From positions 147,991-211,990 of the forward strand of contig CAZGWD010000006.1 in NCBI GenBank assembly GCA_964529415.1: DNA of 64,000 nt, read 5' to 3'. The position numbers were made by a program, and so were the translations under genes. The notes beneath the pieces were generated by a model. The model saw only the letters and a program-made list of their open reading frames with translations, was not told the DNA's origin and did no database searches. Within the stretch, counting starts at the first letter, position 1. The number at the start of each line of letters is the position of its first letter. Positions 54,915 to 63,837 of this stretch are shown here, piece by piece. The stretch comes from CAYMPH01 sp964529415 (lineage in GTDB: Bacteria > Spirochaetota > UBA4802 > UBA5550).

Positions 54915-55388
54915 ATGTATTCTTTAAAGGAAATTCTTGATTTAGCTGTTCAGATGGAGCAGGCAGGAATTGAGTTTTATACTGAATGCGGAGCCAGGTT
55001 TTCAGGAGAAATTTATCAGGAAATCTTTCATTTTCTTGCGGATCAGGAAAAAAACCATAAAAAAAAATTTGAAGAGCTTCAGGAGAATATTTTTAAAAAT
55101 AAAAGTGAGTCAAGTGAAGATTATTTCCGTTATATGAAATCTCTCGGAGGAGACAGGATTTTTAAAAAACCCGGTATAGGCGAAATGCAGAAAATTATAA
55201 AAACACCGCATGATGCTCTGCTCAAGGGAATTGAAGATGAAAAAAATTCAATTTTTTATTATACTGAAATTAAAAATGCTTACTCTTCCGGAAGTGATGA
55301 ATCATTAATCCTTGATGAAATAATCAGCGAAGAAAGGACTCATATTATGAAACTTGATCTGGTTCTGACAAAAATAACAGCTCTTTAA
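54915..55388 (+). CDS. Rubrerythrin/ferritin-like protein
   Basis: 157 residues, all helical. Di-iron ligands of the ferritin-like type are placed in EQAGIEFYTECG, LADQEKNHKKKFEE, GIEDEKNSIFYYTE and ISEERTHIMKLD (E, ExxH, E, ExxH pattern). There is no C-terminal rubredoxin Cys4 domain. Such small erythrin-like proteins handle iron or peroxide. The start lies 18 bases after pepA. Confidence 0.85.
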   Translation: MYSLKEILDLAVQMEQAGIEFYTECGARFSGEIYQEIFHFLADQEKNHKKKFEELQENIFKNKSESSEDYFRYMKSLGGDRIFKKPGIGEMQKIIKTPHDALLKGIEDEKNSIFYYTEIKNAYSSGSDESLILDEIISEERTHIMKLDLVLTKITAL

Positions 55389-55402
55389 TAATATTAAACA
55401 AA

Positions 55403-56623
55403 ATGTATAGATTGCAAATTTTAATAATTTTTATTTTGATTGTTTTTCTGGATTCTACAGGATCATTTAAACCTAATTCATTTTCAGGTGATGGAATAAT
55501 CCGTGTTGCTATATATGCAGATGCCGGAGTCGGTGAAGAAGCCGGAACAGAGACTGAATATGCTAAAAATATTGAAGCTACAATTAAGGCATTTAATCCT
55601 CAATGCAAAACCGGTCTTGTTAAAGCAATAGAAATAGTTTCCGGAGCCCTGAAAGATTATGATGTAATAATATTTCCTGGCGGTTCAGGAATGGCCCAGT
55701 CGCTGAGTCTCGGTGAAGATGGAAGAGCAGCAGTTGTAGATTTTGTCAATAATGGCGGAGGGTATATTGGAATCTGCGCCGGAGCATATCTTGCGCAGGA
55801 TATGGATTTATCCCAGCCGGTACTTAAAATCTCAAATGCAGAAGTGTTAAATGGCGCTGTTGACTGGGACAGAGGCGGCGGCATAATCAGGGCAAAAATA
55901 AACAAGCCATATCTCGAATATTTTCCGGAATTTACAGGTTCTGAAACTTTTTATTTAAATTATCAAAGCGGTCCTGTATTTATTCCCGCAGGCAGAAAGG
56001 ATATGGATCCGTATGAAGAATTAATAATATTTGTATCAGACGTATTCCATGACAGTTTTAAAACAAAAGGTGAATCTCCGGGAAAAGCAATGTTTACTGT
56101 TTCTGAATACGGCAAGGGAATGACTCTTCTCATGTCAGCTCATGCCGAGGAAACCCCTGGATTAAAATGGATGCTTTACAGGATGGTTGAGATCGCTGCA
56201 AAGCAGGATATCACACCGCCTCCGCCAAAATTTGTTAATTTAAAAAAATTTAACCGCGAAATAATGTATGATGCAAAATGGCGTGAAAGAGAAACCAGAT
56301 ATCTTAAAATTGCAAAGGACAAAACAAAAAAATCAAAAGATAGAATCAATGCTTTAAAGATATTAAGAAATACTGGTTCAAAAGAAGCTGTGAAGCTTTC
56401 TGTGCGTCTGCTTTCGGACAGTTCTAATCCTGTTAAAATATACTCCGCAGAAATGATTATTTATTACGATCATTTCTCTGCTATTGAAAGACTAAAAGAA
56501 TTACTAAAAAAAGAAAAATCAACTGAAACTATAAAAGCATTTAAAAAAGCTCTTGTGCATCTTACTCCATCTGCAAAGAAAAAAAGAACTGTAATAGCAG
56601 TAAAAACTTCTTCTGCGAAATAA
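55403..56623 (+). CDS. Exported BPL_N (glutamine-amidotransferase-like) protein with C-terminal HEAT-like repeats
   Basis: 406 residues. An N-terminal hydrophobic segment (about 4-20) acts as signal peptide or anchor. Residues 33-270 are a BPL_N domain: VAIYADAGVG, DVIIFPGGSG and the nucleophile elbow GGGYIGICAGAYLA with Cys125, then HAEETPG. BPL_N is a class I amidotransferase-like fold of unclear reaction, found at the N-terminus of eukaryotic biotin ligases and in bacterial exported proteins. Residues 300-385 are alpha-helical repeats of HEAT type (INALKILRNTGSKEAVKLSV). The substrate is unknown. Confidence 0.8.
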   Translation: MYRLQILIIFILIVFLDSTGSFKPNSFSGDGIIRVAIYADAGVGEEAGTETEYAKNIEATIKAFNPQCKTGLVKAIEIVSGALKDYDVIIFPGGSGMAQSLSLGEDGRAAVVDFVNNGGGYIGICAGAYLAQDMDLSQPVLKISNAEVLNGAVDWDRGGGIIRAKINKPYLEYFPEFTGSETFYLNYQSGPVFIPAGRKDMDPYEELIIFVSDVFHDSFKTKGESPGKAMFTVSEYGKGMTLLMSAHAEETPGLKWMLYRMVEIAAKQDITPPPPKFVNLKKFNREIMYDAKWRERETRYLKIAKDKTKKSKDRINALKILRNTGSKEAVKLSVRLLSDSSNPVKIYSAEMIIYYDHFSAIERLKELLKKEKSTETIKAFKKALVHLTPSAKKKRTVIAVKTSSAK

Positions 56624-56632
56624 ATAAAAATA

Positions 56633-56756
56633 GAACACAGATGACACGGATTACACGGATTTTTTAAAAAAATATAATCATTCATTTCATGCAATAATAA
56701 ATCCATTCATTTATCCTTATCCGTGACCATCCTATTAATCCGTGTCATCAGTGTTC
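56633..56756. repeat. Inverted-repeat element with GAACACAGATGACACGG ends
   Basis: The left arm begins GAACACAGATGACACGGATT at 56633. The right arm at 56738-56756 has the reverse complement GAACACTGATGACACGGAT. It is the same motif as the element at 6195-6380, with CA or CG alternating at the same positions. About 80 AT-rich bases lie between the arms, with one internal half-copy. It is intergenic, with no transposase nearby. Confidence 0.7.
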
Positions 56757-56905
56757 ATTTTTTTATTTTCGAAAAAAAAACACTATTTTATCCTATATAT
56801 AAAAATACTTTACAAATTTAATTGATTCTTTATGTTTTTACGTTAAGTGGTAAATATAAAAGAAATTTATTACAGAATTTGTATAATAAAACAGGGGGAT
56901 GTGAG

Positions 56906-59020
56906 ATGCTAAAGGAGTACAAAAGCGGCGATATCAGAAATATCGCAATAATCGGACATGGCGGAACAGGGAAATCAACACTTCTTGATGCGATGCTTTT
57001 CGTGAATGGAAAAATTGATAAAATCGGAAATCCTGATAACGGAACCCTGACATCTGATTTTGAGGAAGAAGAAAAGAAAAGAAAAATATCAATAAAAAGC
57101 GCGTTCGGTTTTGTAGAGGTCGACGGGGTTAAAATTAATATAATCGATACTCCCGGAACAGCGGATTTTATCGGCGACCAGAGAGCTGCAGTAGAAGTTG
57201 CGGATACAGTAATTTTAGTAGTTGATTCAGTTGACGGCGTACAGATCGAAACTGAAAAAGCCTGGCGCTATCTGCAGGAGCATCTTATTCCAAGAATAAT
57301 TTTTGTCAACAAGATGGATAAAGAAAGAGCCAGTTATGACAATGTTATAAATAATTTAAAATCAAGCCTCAAGGTTAAAACTGCTTCACTTTGCATACCC
57401 TACGGACAGGGAGCTGATTTCAAAGGACTGGTTGATATTATTGCCAAGAAACTTGTAATCCCTCATGGAGATGGAAGAACTGCTGATATTATTGATATTC
57501 CTCCTGAACTGAAAGAGCATGCTGCACTTGAAAGAACCAATCTGATTGAACTTGCTGCTGAAGGCGATGATGAACTGATTGAGAAATTTTTAAATGGAGA
57601 GGAACTTTCAGATGAAGAGGCGGAACGCGGTCTGGACGAACAGCTTCTTGAGGCAAGACTCAGTTCTGTAATGTGCGGTTCAGCATCAAAAGTCATAGGA
57701 ATGAATAAACTCCTTAGAGTTATCAAAAACTATGTTCCGTCACCATTGATAAAAACAGAATATAAAGGCCATGCAGCTGATGATGAATCAAAAGAAATAA
57801 AAGTTAAATCAAAAGAAGGCGAACCTTTTTCTGCTATTGTCTGGAAAACAAGCATTGACCAGTATGCAGGACGATTTAATTATATAAAAGTAACTTCTGG
57901 AGAATTAACCCAGGACCGTGAAATTTTCAACACAACAAAAAAATGCAAGGAACGCGTAAATAAAATTTATACAATGATTGGAAACAGGCTCGTTGATGTT
58001 CAGAAGCTCAATTGCGGCGATATAGGTGTTCTCGTTAAGCTGGATAAAACTTCAACAGGCGATACTCTTTGCGATCCTAAACGGGAAGTTGTTATACCAT
58101 TGATACAGCTGCCTCATCCTGTATTTTCTTATGCTATTGAAGCAAAAAATAAAGCAGATGAAGACAAGCTTGGACAGTTTCTGCACAGGATTGTTGATGA
58201 AAATCCTACAATAACTTATTTTTTCAATGCTGAAACCCATGAATCTGTTTTATCCGGAATGGGGGAAATGCAGCTTGATATCATACTCAATTCCATAAAA
58301 GAAAAGAGCAAAATAGATATTGTCAAGAGAACACCGCGAGTTGCATACAGGGAAACAATTACCAAAAAGTCTGAAGCGCAGTACAAGCACAAGAAACAGT
58401 CAGGCGGTCACGGCCAGTATGGCGAGGTTCACCTCAGGCTCGCACCGAGAAAAAGAGGCGAGGGATATGAATTTATTGACAGTATTGTAGGCGGTGTGGT
58501 TCCAAAACAGTATATTCCCGGCGTTCAGAAAGGTATAATTGAAGCTCTTGATGAAGGAATTCTTGCGAAGTATCCTGTTGTAGATGTTGCAGCCGAGCTT
58601 TATTACGGATCATATCACGATGTTGATTCTTCAGAGATGGCATTTAAAATTGCTGCAAGGAGCGCTTTTAAGCTTGCGATGGAATCAGCAGCTCCGCAGC
58701 TTCTTGAACCTGTAATGGAAGTTGCTATTTTTGTTGATAAGGACTTTGTAGGTGATATTCTCAATGACACAACAAGCAGGCGCGGAAGAGTTCTTGGCAT
58801 GGAAAATGCCGAGGGAGAAGGCGGAGGAGGAGTATCTGTTGTTAAAGCAACAATTCCGCTTTCTGAAATGTTAAGATATACAATAGATCTCAGGGCCATG
58901 ACGAGCGGAAAAGCCACTTTTGAAATGAAGTTTTCACATTATGATCCTATATCAGGAAAAAATGCTGAAAAGGTTATTGAGGAAAGGAAGAAGTTTTTTG
59001 AAACAGAAGCCAATAAATAG
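56906..59020 (+). CDS. Elongation factor G, second type (EF-G2/FusA-like)
   Basis: 704 residues from the ATG at 56906, preceded by GGGGG; an open frame back to 56822 is rejected. All five EF-G domains are present. The P-loop reads GHGGTGKST (17-25) in place of the GHIDAGKTT of canonical translocases. Switch I has DFEEEEKKRKISI, G3 is DTPGTADF, G4 is NKMD. The GHGG type marks the second EF-G lineage; in some spirochaetes the second EF-G acts in ribosome recycling and not in translocation. Which job this one has cannot be read from sequence alone. Confidence 0.9.
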   Translation: MLKEYKSGDIRNIAIIGHGGTGKSTLLDAMLFVNGKIDKIGNPDNGTLTSDFEEEEKKRKISIKSAFGFVEVDGVKINIIDTPGTADFIGDQRAAVEVADTVILVVDSVDGVQIETEKAWRYLQEHLIPRIIFVNKMDKERASYDNVINNLKSSLKVKTASLCIPYGQGADFKGLVDIIAKKLVIPHGDGRTADIIDIPPELKEHAALERTNLIELAAEGDDELIEKFLNGEELSDEEAERGLDEQLLEARLSSVMCGSASKVIGMNKLLRVIKNYVPSPLIKTEYKGHAADDESKEIKVKSKEGEPFSAIVWKTSIDQYAGRFNYIKVTSGELTQDREIFNTTKKCKERVNKIYTMIGNRLVDVQKLNCGDIGVLVKLDKTSTGDTLCDPKREVVIPLIQLPHPVFSYAIEAKNKADEDKLGQFLHRIVDENPTITYFFNAETHESVLSGMGEMQLDIILNSIKEKSKIDIVKRTPRVAYRETITKKSEAQYKHKKQSGGHGQYGEVHLRLAPRKRGEGYEFIDSIVGGVVPKQYIPGVQKGIIEALDEGILAKYPVVDVAAELYYGSYHDVDSSEMAFKIAARSAFKLAMESAAPQLLEPVMEVAIFVDKDFVGDILNDTTSRRGRVLGMENAEGEGGGGVSVVKATIPLSEMLRYTIDLRAMTSGKATFEMKFSHYDPISGKNAEKVIEERKKFFETEANK

Positions 59021-59026
59021 TTTAAA

Positions 59027-59470
59027 ATGAATCCCCATGATTTAGAAAATTTTCTGATAAAAAATATCCCCATGGCTTTACACATGGGGATATCAATTTT
59101 ATCCTGTAATGAAAATTCTCTTGTAGCTGAAGCCCCTTTAAAAGAAAATCAAAATGATAAGGGCACAGGTTTTGCCGGAAGTCTTTATTCTCTCTGTGCT
59201 TTATCCTCATGGGGATTTATCCGTTCTTTACTTATTGATGAAAATTTAAACTGCGATATAATGATGCATACTTCAGAAATAGTCTTTCAGAAACCGGTTC
59301 TTGATGATATTACAGCTGTTGCGAAACCTGAAAATCCGGAAGATTTAAAAAGCTTTATTGAAAAGCTGAAAAAGGAAGGAAAATCCCGTATCGAAATTAA
59401 TGTTAATGTAATAAGCGGAAATGATCTAAAAGCTGTATTTAAAGGCAGCCTTGTAGCTGTTATAAAGTAA
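59027..59470 (+). CDS. YiiD-type thioesterase domain protein (hotdog fold)
   Basis: 147 residues. KENQNDKGTGFAGSLYSLCAL is the central helix region of the YiiD C-terminal thioesterase family, which has the hotdog fold. Substrate unknown; an acyl-CoA or acyl-ACP thioester is likely. It starts six bases after the EF-G stop, with no strong ribosome-binding site of its own. Confidence 0.8.
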   Translation: MNPHDLENFLIKNIPMALHMGISILSCNENSLVAEAPLKENQNDKGTGFAGSLYSLCALSSWGFIRSLLIDENLNCDIMMHTSEIVFQKPVLDDITAVAKPENPEDLKSFIEKLKKEGKSRIEINVNVISGNDLKAVFKGSLVAVIK

Positions 59471-59490
59471 AAATCAGGTTAATTAAAAAT

Positions 59491-60720
59491 ATGAAAATAA
59501 TAATTTTTGATGAAAACTCATATAATAATTTTTATCCCCTTTCACAGACCAGGCCTTTGTGGGATTTGATCTGCGGAACTTTTTCCTTTAAGCAGCGGCT
59601 TGAAGTTTTTTTAAAAAACAGTAAATTGAAATTAAATGAAACAGATTTTTATTTTTTCACAAGGGATATACTGGTTCCGGTTATCAGAGAAAAAAATCCC
59701 GAAATGAAAATTAATGATTTTGCTGTTTTTGAAAAAAATGACGACTTCTTATTTATAAATTCTCTATCAGTTCCATCAAATGATCTGCCTGATATTAATC
59801 TGAATACAGCCCTTGTTAAATCCGGGAAAATCACAGCTGCAAAAACCGGTAAAATTAAAATTGATCCTGCAATTTCTATTGAAGATAATTTAAATATTAT
59901 ATCTCTGGTAAAAATAGAAACAGACTCAATTAAACCTGATTATATCTGGAATCTTATTGAAATCAACCCCGGATTGATTGAAAAAGATTTCACGTATTAT
60001 AAAAACAGGAAAAATTTTAATGATAATAATGTAACAATATTAGGCGACAGATCACTCGTATATATAGACGAAAATGTTAAAATAGAACCCTATGTGGTTA
60101 TAAATGCTGAAAAAGGACCTGTTGTAATACTTGAAAATTCCGAGATAAAATCTTTTACAAGAATTGAGGGGCCGGCTTATATAGGAAAAAATACAATAAT
60201 TTTCGGAGCAAACATAAGGGAAGGTACATCAATAGGTGACTGGTGCAGAATCGGCGGAGAGGTTGAAGAGAGCATTTTTCACGCTTACTCAAACAAGTAT
60301 CACGACGGTTTTATCGGACATTCATATATTGGTGAATGGGTAAATCTCGGAGCCATGACAACCAACAGCGATTTAAAAAATAACTATTCAGCAGTAAAGG
60401 TTTATATTCCAAAAAAAAGAAAAGCCACAGGGAGCATGAAGGTCGGCTGTTTTATCGGCGATTATGCGAAAACGAGCATCGGCACTCTTATCAATACAGG
60501 AACAAGTATCGGTACAGGAGCCATGCTTGTTCATTCCGGATCAATGGCGTCTTCTCACATTCCGCCATTTTCCTGGTTTATCAATGCAGATATAGTTTTA
60601 ATGGAATGGCTTGGTGATTTTTTAAAGGCATCAGAGGATATGATGAAGCGCAGGGGAAAAACTCTTACACCTGCTATTTCTGATCTGCTTAAATTGCTGT
60701 ATTCTCAAAAGGGAAACTGA
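59491..60720 (+). CDS. GlmU-like sugar nucleotidyltransferase/acyltransferase family protein
   Basis: 409 residues. The start MKIIIFDENSYNNFYPLSQT and RPLWDLICG match the NTP_transf_4 group of GlmU-related proteins, whose N-terminal domain lacks the usual GxGTRM loop. From about residue 185 there is a left-handed beta-helix of hexapeptide repeats (IGKNTIIFGANI, GSMKVGCFIGDYAKTSIG). By family it may make or modify a sugar nucleotide such as UDP-GlcNAc, but donor and acceptor are open. The stop overlaps the next start (TGATG). Confidence 0.8.
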   Translation: MKIIIFDENSYNNFYPLSQTRPLWDLICGTFSFKQRLEVFLKNSKLKLNETDFYFFTRDILVPVIREKNPEMKINDFAVFEKNDDFLFINSLSVPSNDLPDINLNTALVKSGKITAAKTGKIKIDPAISIEDNLNIISLVKIETDSIKPDYIWNLIEINPGLIEKDFTYYKNRKNFNDNNVTILGDRSLVYIDENVKIEPYVVINAEKGPVVILENSEIKSFTRIEGPAYIGKNTIIFGANIREGTSIGDWCRIGGEVEESIFHAYSNKYHDGFIGHSYIGEWVNLGAMTTNSDLKNNYSAVKVYIPKKRKATGSMKVGCFIGDYAKTSIGTLINTGTSIGTGAMLVHSGSMASSHIPPFSWFINADIVLMEWLGDFLKASEDMMKRRGKTLTPAISDLLKLLYSQKGN

Positions 60721-61571
60721 TGGTCAAAGTATCTGAAATAAAATTTTCACTTATTTTAATTATTTCATTCTCTCTTCATCTTATTCTTATACTCGGCATA
60801 CTTGCTCCGGATTTTGGAAAAATTGCATCGCTCGCACGAAGAAAAAATTCTGAAAGAAGTTCCATGCTTATTAGGGATATTATTGTAAATCTAAATCAGG
60901 ATGATAAAAGGGAAATCAACAGGCAGACTTTACTATCAGACCGCGACTCAACAGCAAAAGGGTATATTACAAGAAAACCCGGTGACAGATGGCTCAACAA
61001 TTCACTTGATTTCAAAATTTTCAAAGGCAGCAAGGGAAGTGCCGGTTCATCTTCTGGAGAAAAAACAAAAAACCTGATGCAGTCAATCGAAAGTGAAATT
61101 GAAATCGCAATGAATCCGGGGAATTTTGCGAACCCTACAATCGGTCAGCAGGATAGAATTCAGATTCCGGATAAAAATGGAGTAACAAAAGAGAACGCCA
61201 TCTTTTATTCAAACAGCGGAATGTTTTCATTTAATACTGCAAAATTCAAGAATTTCCATTATTTTAAAAACATGAAAGACCGGATCGCATCAAACTGGTA
61301 TCCTCCGCTAATGTCCAATGCAATATTTCTCGGTTACGGCGGTTCATCAAGAATTATGGCAATACAGAGCCAGGAGGTTAAACTTGTGTTCGTTCTAAAC
61401 AGAGCAGGGGATGTTATGGATGTTGTAATTCTCGATTCACTCGGTAATAAAACACTCGATATATCCTGCTCTGAAGCAATTAGAATGTCAAAAAATTTCG
61501 GTAAAGTACCGGATGATATTCAGGGCGATCCTGTTGTAATACCTTTTATTTTCGGTTTTTATGTGAATTGA
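60720..61571 (+). CDS. TonB-like energy transducer
   Basis: 283 residues. One N-terminal membrane span (about 8-30, FSLILIISFSLHLILILGIL), a polar linker without the usual proline-rich stretch, and a C-terminal domain (about 185-283) with MKDRIASNWYPP, KLVFVLNRAGDVMDVVILDS and CSEAIRMSKNFGKVP, the TonB-C/TolA-like pattern. It would span the periplasm and energise TonB-dependent receptors such as the one at 45249. ExbB/ExbD are not in the window. Its last 26 bases overlap the end of the convergent YihY gene. Confidence 0.75.
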   Translation: MVKVSEIKFSLILIISFSLHLILILGILAPDFGKIASLARRKNSERSSMLIRDIIVNLNQDDKREINRQTLLSDRDSTAKGYITRKPGDRWLNNSLDFKIFKGSKGSAGSSSGEKTKNLMQSIESEIEIAMNPGNFANPTIGQQDRIQIPDKNGVTKENAIFYSNSGMFSFNTAKFKNFHYFKNMKDRIASNWYPPLMSNAIFLGYGGSSRIMAIQSQEVKLVFVLNRAGDVMDVVILDSLGNKTLDISCSEAIRMSKNFGKVPDDIQGDPVVIPFIFGFYVN

Positions 61572-63837
61572 TCATATCGCTTATTGTTATATCTCCAAGA
61601 ATATCAGAATTGCTTTTTATAATTTTATCAAAAAGGGATTTTAATCTGTTTTTATAGGGTGATTTTTCATGTTCAGGAATTTCAAAAGTAATTCTGTCGG
61701 TAATCTCAACTATTTTTGATAATTTTAAATTTTTAGATGAATTTGTCGGGGAATAGGTTCCATCGTTTTCAATATTTATTAAATTATTTTTTACATAAAT
61801 ATCAAGATAATCATCTATAGGGCCTGCAGATGCAGAATGTGTTTTAATAAGTTCGCTGTAATTTGTGTGCCCTTTTCCTGATTCAAATTTATTGTATATT
61901 TCACATAGCAGAGATATTCCGTAATAAACAGGAAGATCAATTTTATCGGAAAAAGCCTTTTTTAAACTTGCATAAGTTTCTGGATGCATCAGGGTATATG
62001 AAACTTCCGCGCCGTATAGAACAATAACTATTGAAGTATATATCATCAGCAGAAGTAAAGGAATTGATGCAAGAGCTCCATATAAAGCAAATGTGCCGCT
62101 TGCAAAAGATTTTGTATAAACAATAAAAAGAAGAATAAAAATTACCCAAACTGTTCCTGTAAACGAAGCCCCGATAGCTGCATATTTGATCGGAACTTTT
62201 GTGTTGGGAAGCGAAACATATGCAAGGAGAAAAAGAAGCCAGATAAATGTAAATGGCGCAAAAAAGTTAATTAAAAGGCCGGCGATGCTTGTGCCTTGTG
62301 TTCCTTCAAGTTTTCCTGAATGCAGGTCTAATGTCATTAAAAGACCTGAATCTCCGAGAATGAATATTTTCCCGTCTCCATAGAATGTTTTATTGATTCT
62401 TGTAGATGGAAATTTTTTATCAATCCATGTTTCTCCTCCGTCAATACTTGATAAAAATATTCCATCCGAGCCGCCGATATAACCTTTTTTCTTATCAATA
62501 AATTTTATCGTATAATAATTGTAATCTTTGAATTTTTTATGCTCCCATGTTTTTCCGGAATTTTTTGAATGCAGAATTAGCCCTTCATCTCCGGCAATCC
62601 ATAAATTGCTGTTCTGGTCAATTGTTATGGAATTTAATGTAAGCGATCTTTCGTTTTTACTCGCCTGTTTAATCTGATCAGTATCCCAGTTTTTACCGAG
62701 GTCATGAGATTTAATAAGCATCCCCCCGCCTGCAGCTATATAAATGCTGTCATTTGAAGATACTATTGAATTCAAATTGTGCCTGAAGTTATCCCATTCA
62801 ATAAGATTCCAGCTTTTACCTCCGTCAGATGTTGAGAGCAGAAAACCGTTATCGCAGGCGATGTATCCTGCTTTCTCTGTAATCATTTTAATTGCATTAA
62901 ATTTAAAATCTCCTAATTTGGATAGACTCCATGTGCCGCCATTATCAATGCTTGATAAAAGCACTCCTGTTTCTCCGATAATCCATCCTGTTTTGTTTAT
63001 AAAAGTAATATCTTTAAGTTTTATTTTTCTGAATTCTGAAATTTCCATTTTAAAATCCAGCTCTGAAAAATTTCTTTCAGCTGGATTATATTCGTAATTT
63101 TTCTGATTATTGAAATCAATATTATTTAAATTGATATCTATGTTTGAGGATGATTTTTTTTCCCTATATGTAATTTTAGCTTTATTGCCCACTGCCCAGA
63201 ATTTATCACCTGAATGGATTCCCGATTGATAAGCCGGCGGTGAAAAGAATTCTACAAGCTCGGAGGAAACTGTTGTTGCTGAAATAAACATTATTGGTCC
63301 AAGGGTAAGTGCTGCCCAGTAGTATATTATCTGTAGAAATACAGGCCGTGATTTCTTTACCTTCCAGATGTCATTTAGGGATTTTTCAAAAGTTCTGAGC
63401 ATAGCTGTTGCAGAAAAGATTAAAACTACAGCTCCAATGCCTCCAATCTTGCCTGCATTGTCAACCAGGCCGGAGATTGCAGAAAAAATCGGTTCTACAT
63501 TGATTTTAATATTATGTTCAGTTATAAAAACCAAAATTTTTCTGAAAAGTTCTTCTTTCTTGTTCTCAAGACCTGAATAGAATGTCAGCATTACAGCAAG
63601 CGCTGGAATAAGTGATAAAATGGCAGTGTAGGCAATTGAAGATGCGTGGGTAAGGCAGTCATCATATATAAATTTTTTTGTGGAAACTATTACAATTTTT
63701 ATAACAGATATCAGCTTATTTGATATATTGCTGTATATATCCTTCCCTATGTAAACGTTTCCTAAAAAAATTTTAACTGCATCAATAATTCTTTTTATTT
63801 TTGAAGCGGATTCAATCGAATTGTCTTTTTTTTCCAT
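61546..63837 (-). CDS. YihY/BrkB-family membrane protein with an inserted BNR/Ycf48-like beta-propeller
   Basis: 763 residues from the ATG at 63837, preceded by GGAGGAAA. The YihY fold is split: residues about 50-198 hold the first three membrane spans (ASSIAYTAILSLIPALAV, IGGIGAVVLIFSATAM, ALTLGPIMFISATT). Residues about 518-650 hold the last three (INFFAPFTFIWLLFLLAYVS and onward). Between them, about residues 199-517 are soluble and repetitive, with five Asp-box-like turns: SSIDNGGTWS, STSDGGKSWN, KSHDLGKNWD, HSKNSGKTWE, SSIDGGETWI. This is a Ycf48/sialidase-like propeller, expected in the periplasm. A winged-helix-like C-terminal tail follows. YihY was once called RNase BN, but its function is unknown. 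Confidence 0.88.
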   Translation of the reverse strand: MEKKDNSIESASKIKRIIDAVKIFLGNVYIGKDIYSNISNKLISVIKIVIVSTKKFIYDDCLTHASSIAYTAILSLIPALAVMLTFYSGLENKKEELFRKILVFITEHNIKINVEPIFSAISGLVDNAGKIGGIGAVVLIFSATAMLRTFEKSLNDIWKVKKSRPVFLQIIYYWAALTLGPIMFISATTVSSELVEFFSPPAYQSGIHSGDKFWAVGNKAKITYREKKSSSNIDINLNNIDFNNQKNYEYNPAERNFSELDFKMEISEFRKIKLKDITFINKTGWIIGETGVLLSSIDNGGTWSLSKLGDFKFNAIKMITEKAGYIACDNGFLLSTSDGGKSWNLIEWDNFRHNLNSIVSSNDSIYIAAGGGMLIKSHDLGKNWDTDQIKQASKNERSLTLNSITIDQNSNLWIAGDEGLILHSKNSGKTWEHKKFKDYNYYTIKFIDKKKGYIGGSDGIFLSSIDGGETWIDKKFPSTRINKTFYGDGKIFILGDSGLLMTLDLHSGKLEGTQGTSIAGLLINFFAPFTFIWLLFLLAYVSLPNTKVPIKYAAIGASFTGTVWVIFILLFIVYTKSFASGTFALYGALASIPLLLLMIYTSIVIVLYGAEVSYTLMHPETYASLKKAFSDKIDLPVYYGISLLCEIYNKFESGKGHTNYSELIKTHSASAGPIDDYLDIYVKNNLINIENDGTYSPTNSSKNLKLSKIVEITDRITFEIPEHEKSPYKNRLKSLFDKIIKSNSDILGDITISDMINSHKNRK

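Noticed and set aside
56822..56905. Extended start of EF-G
   Set aside because: The residues do not resemble EF-G, and the ATG at 56906 has a strong ribosome-binding site.
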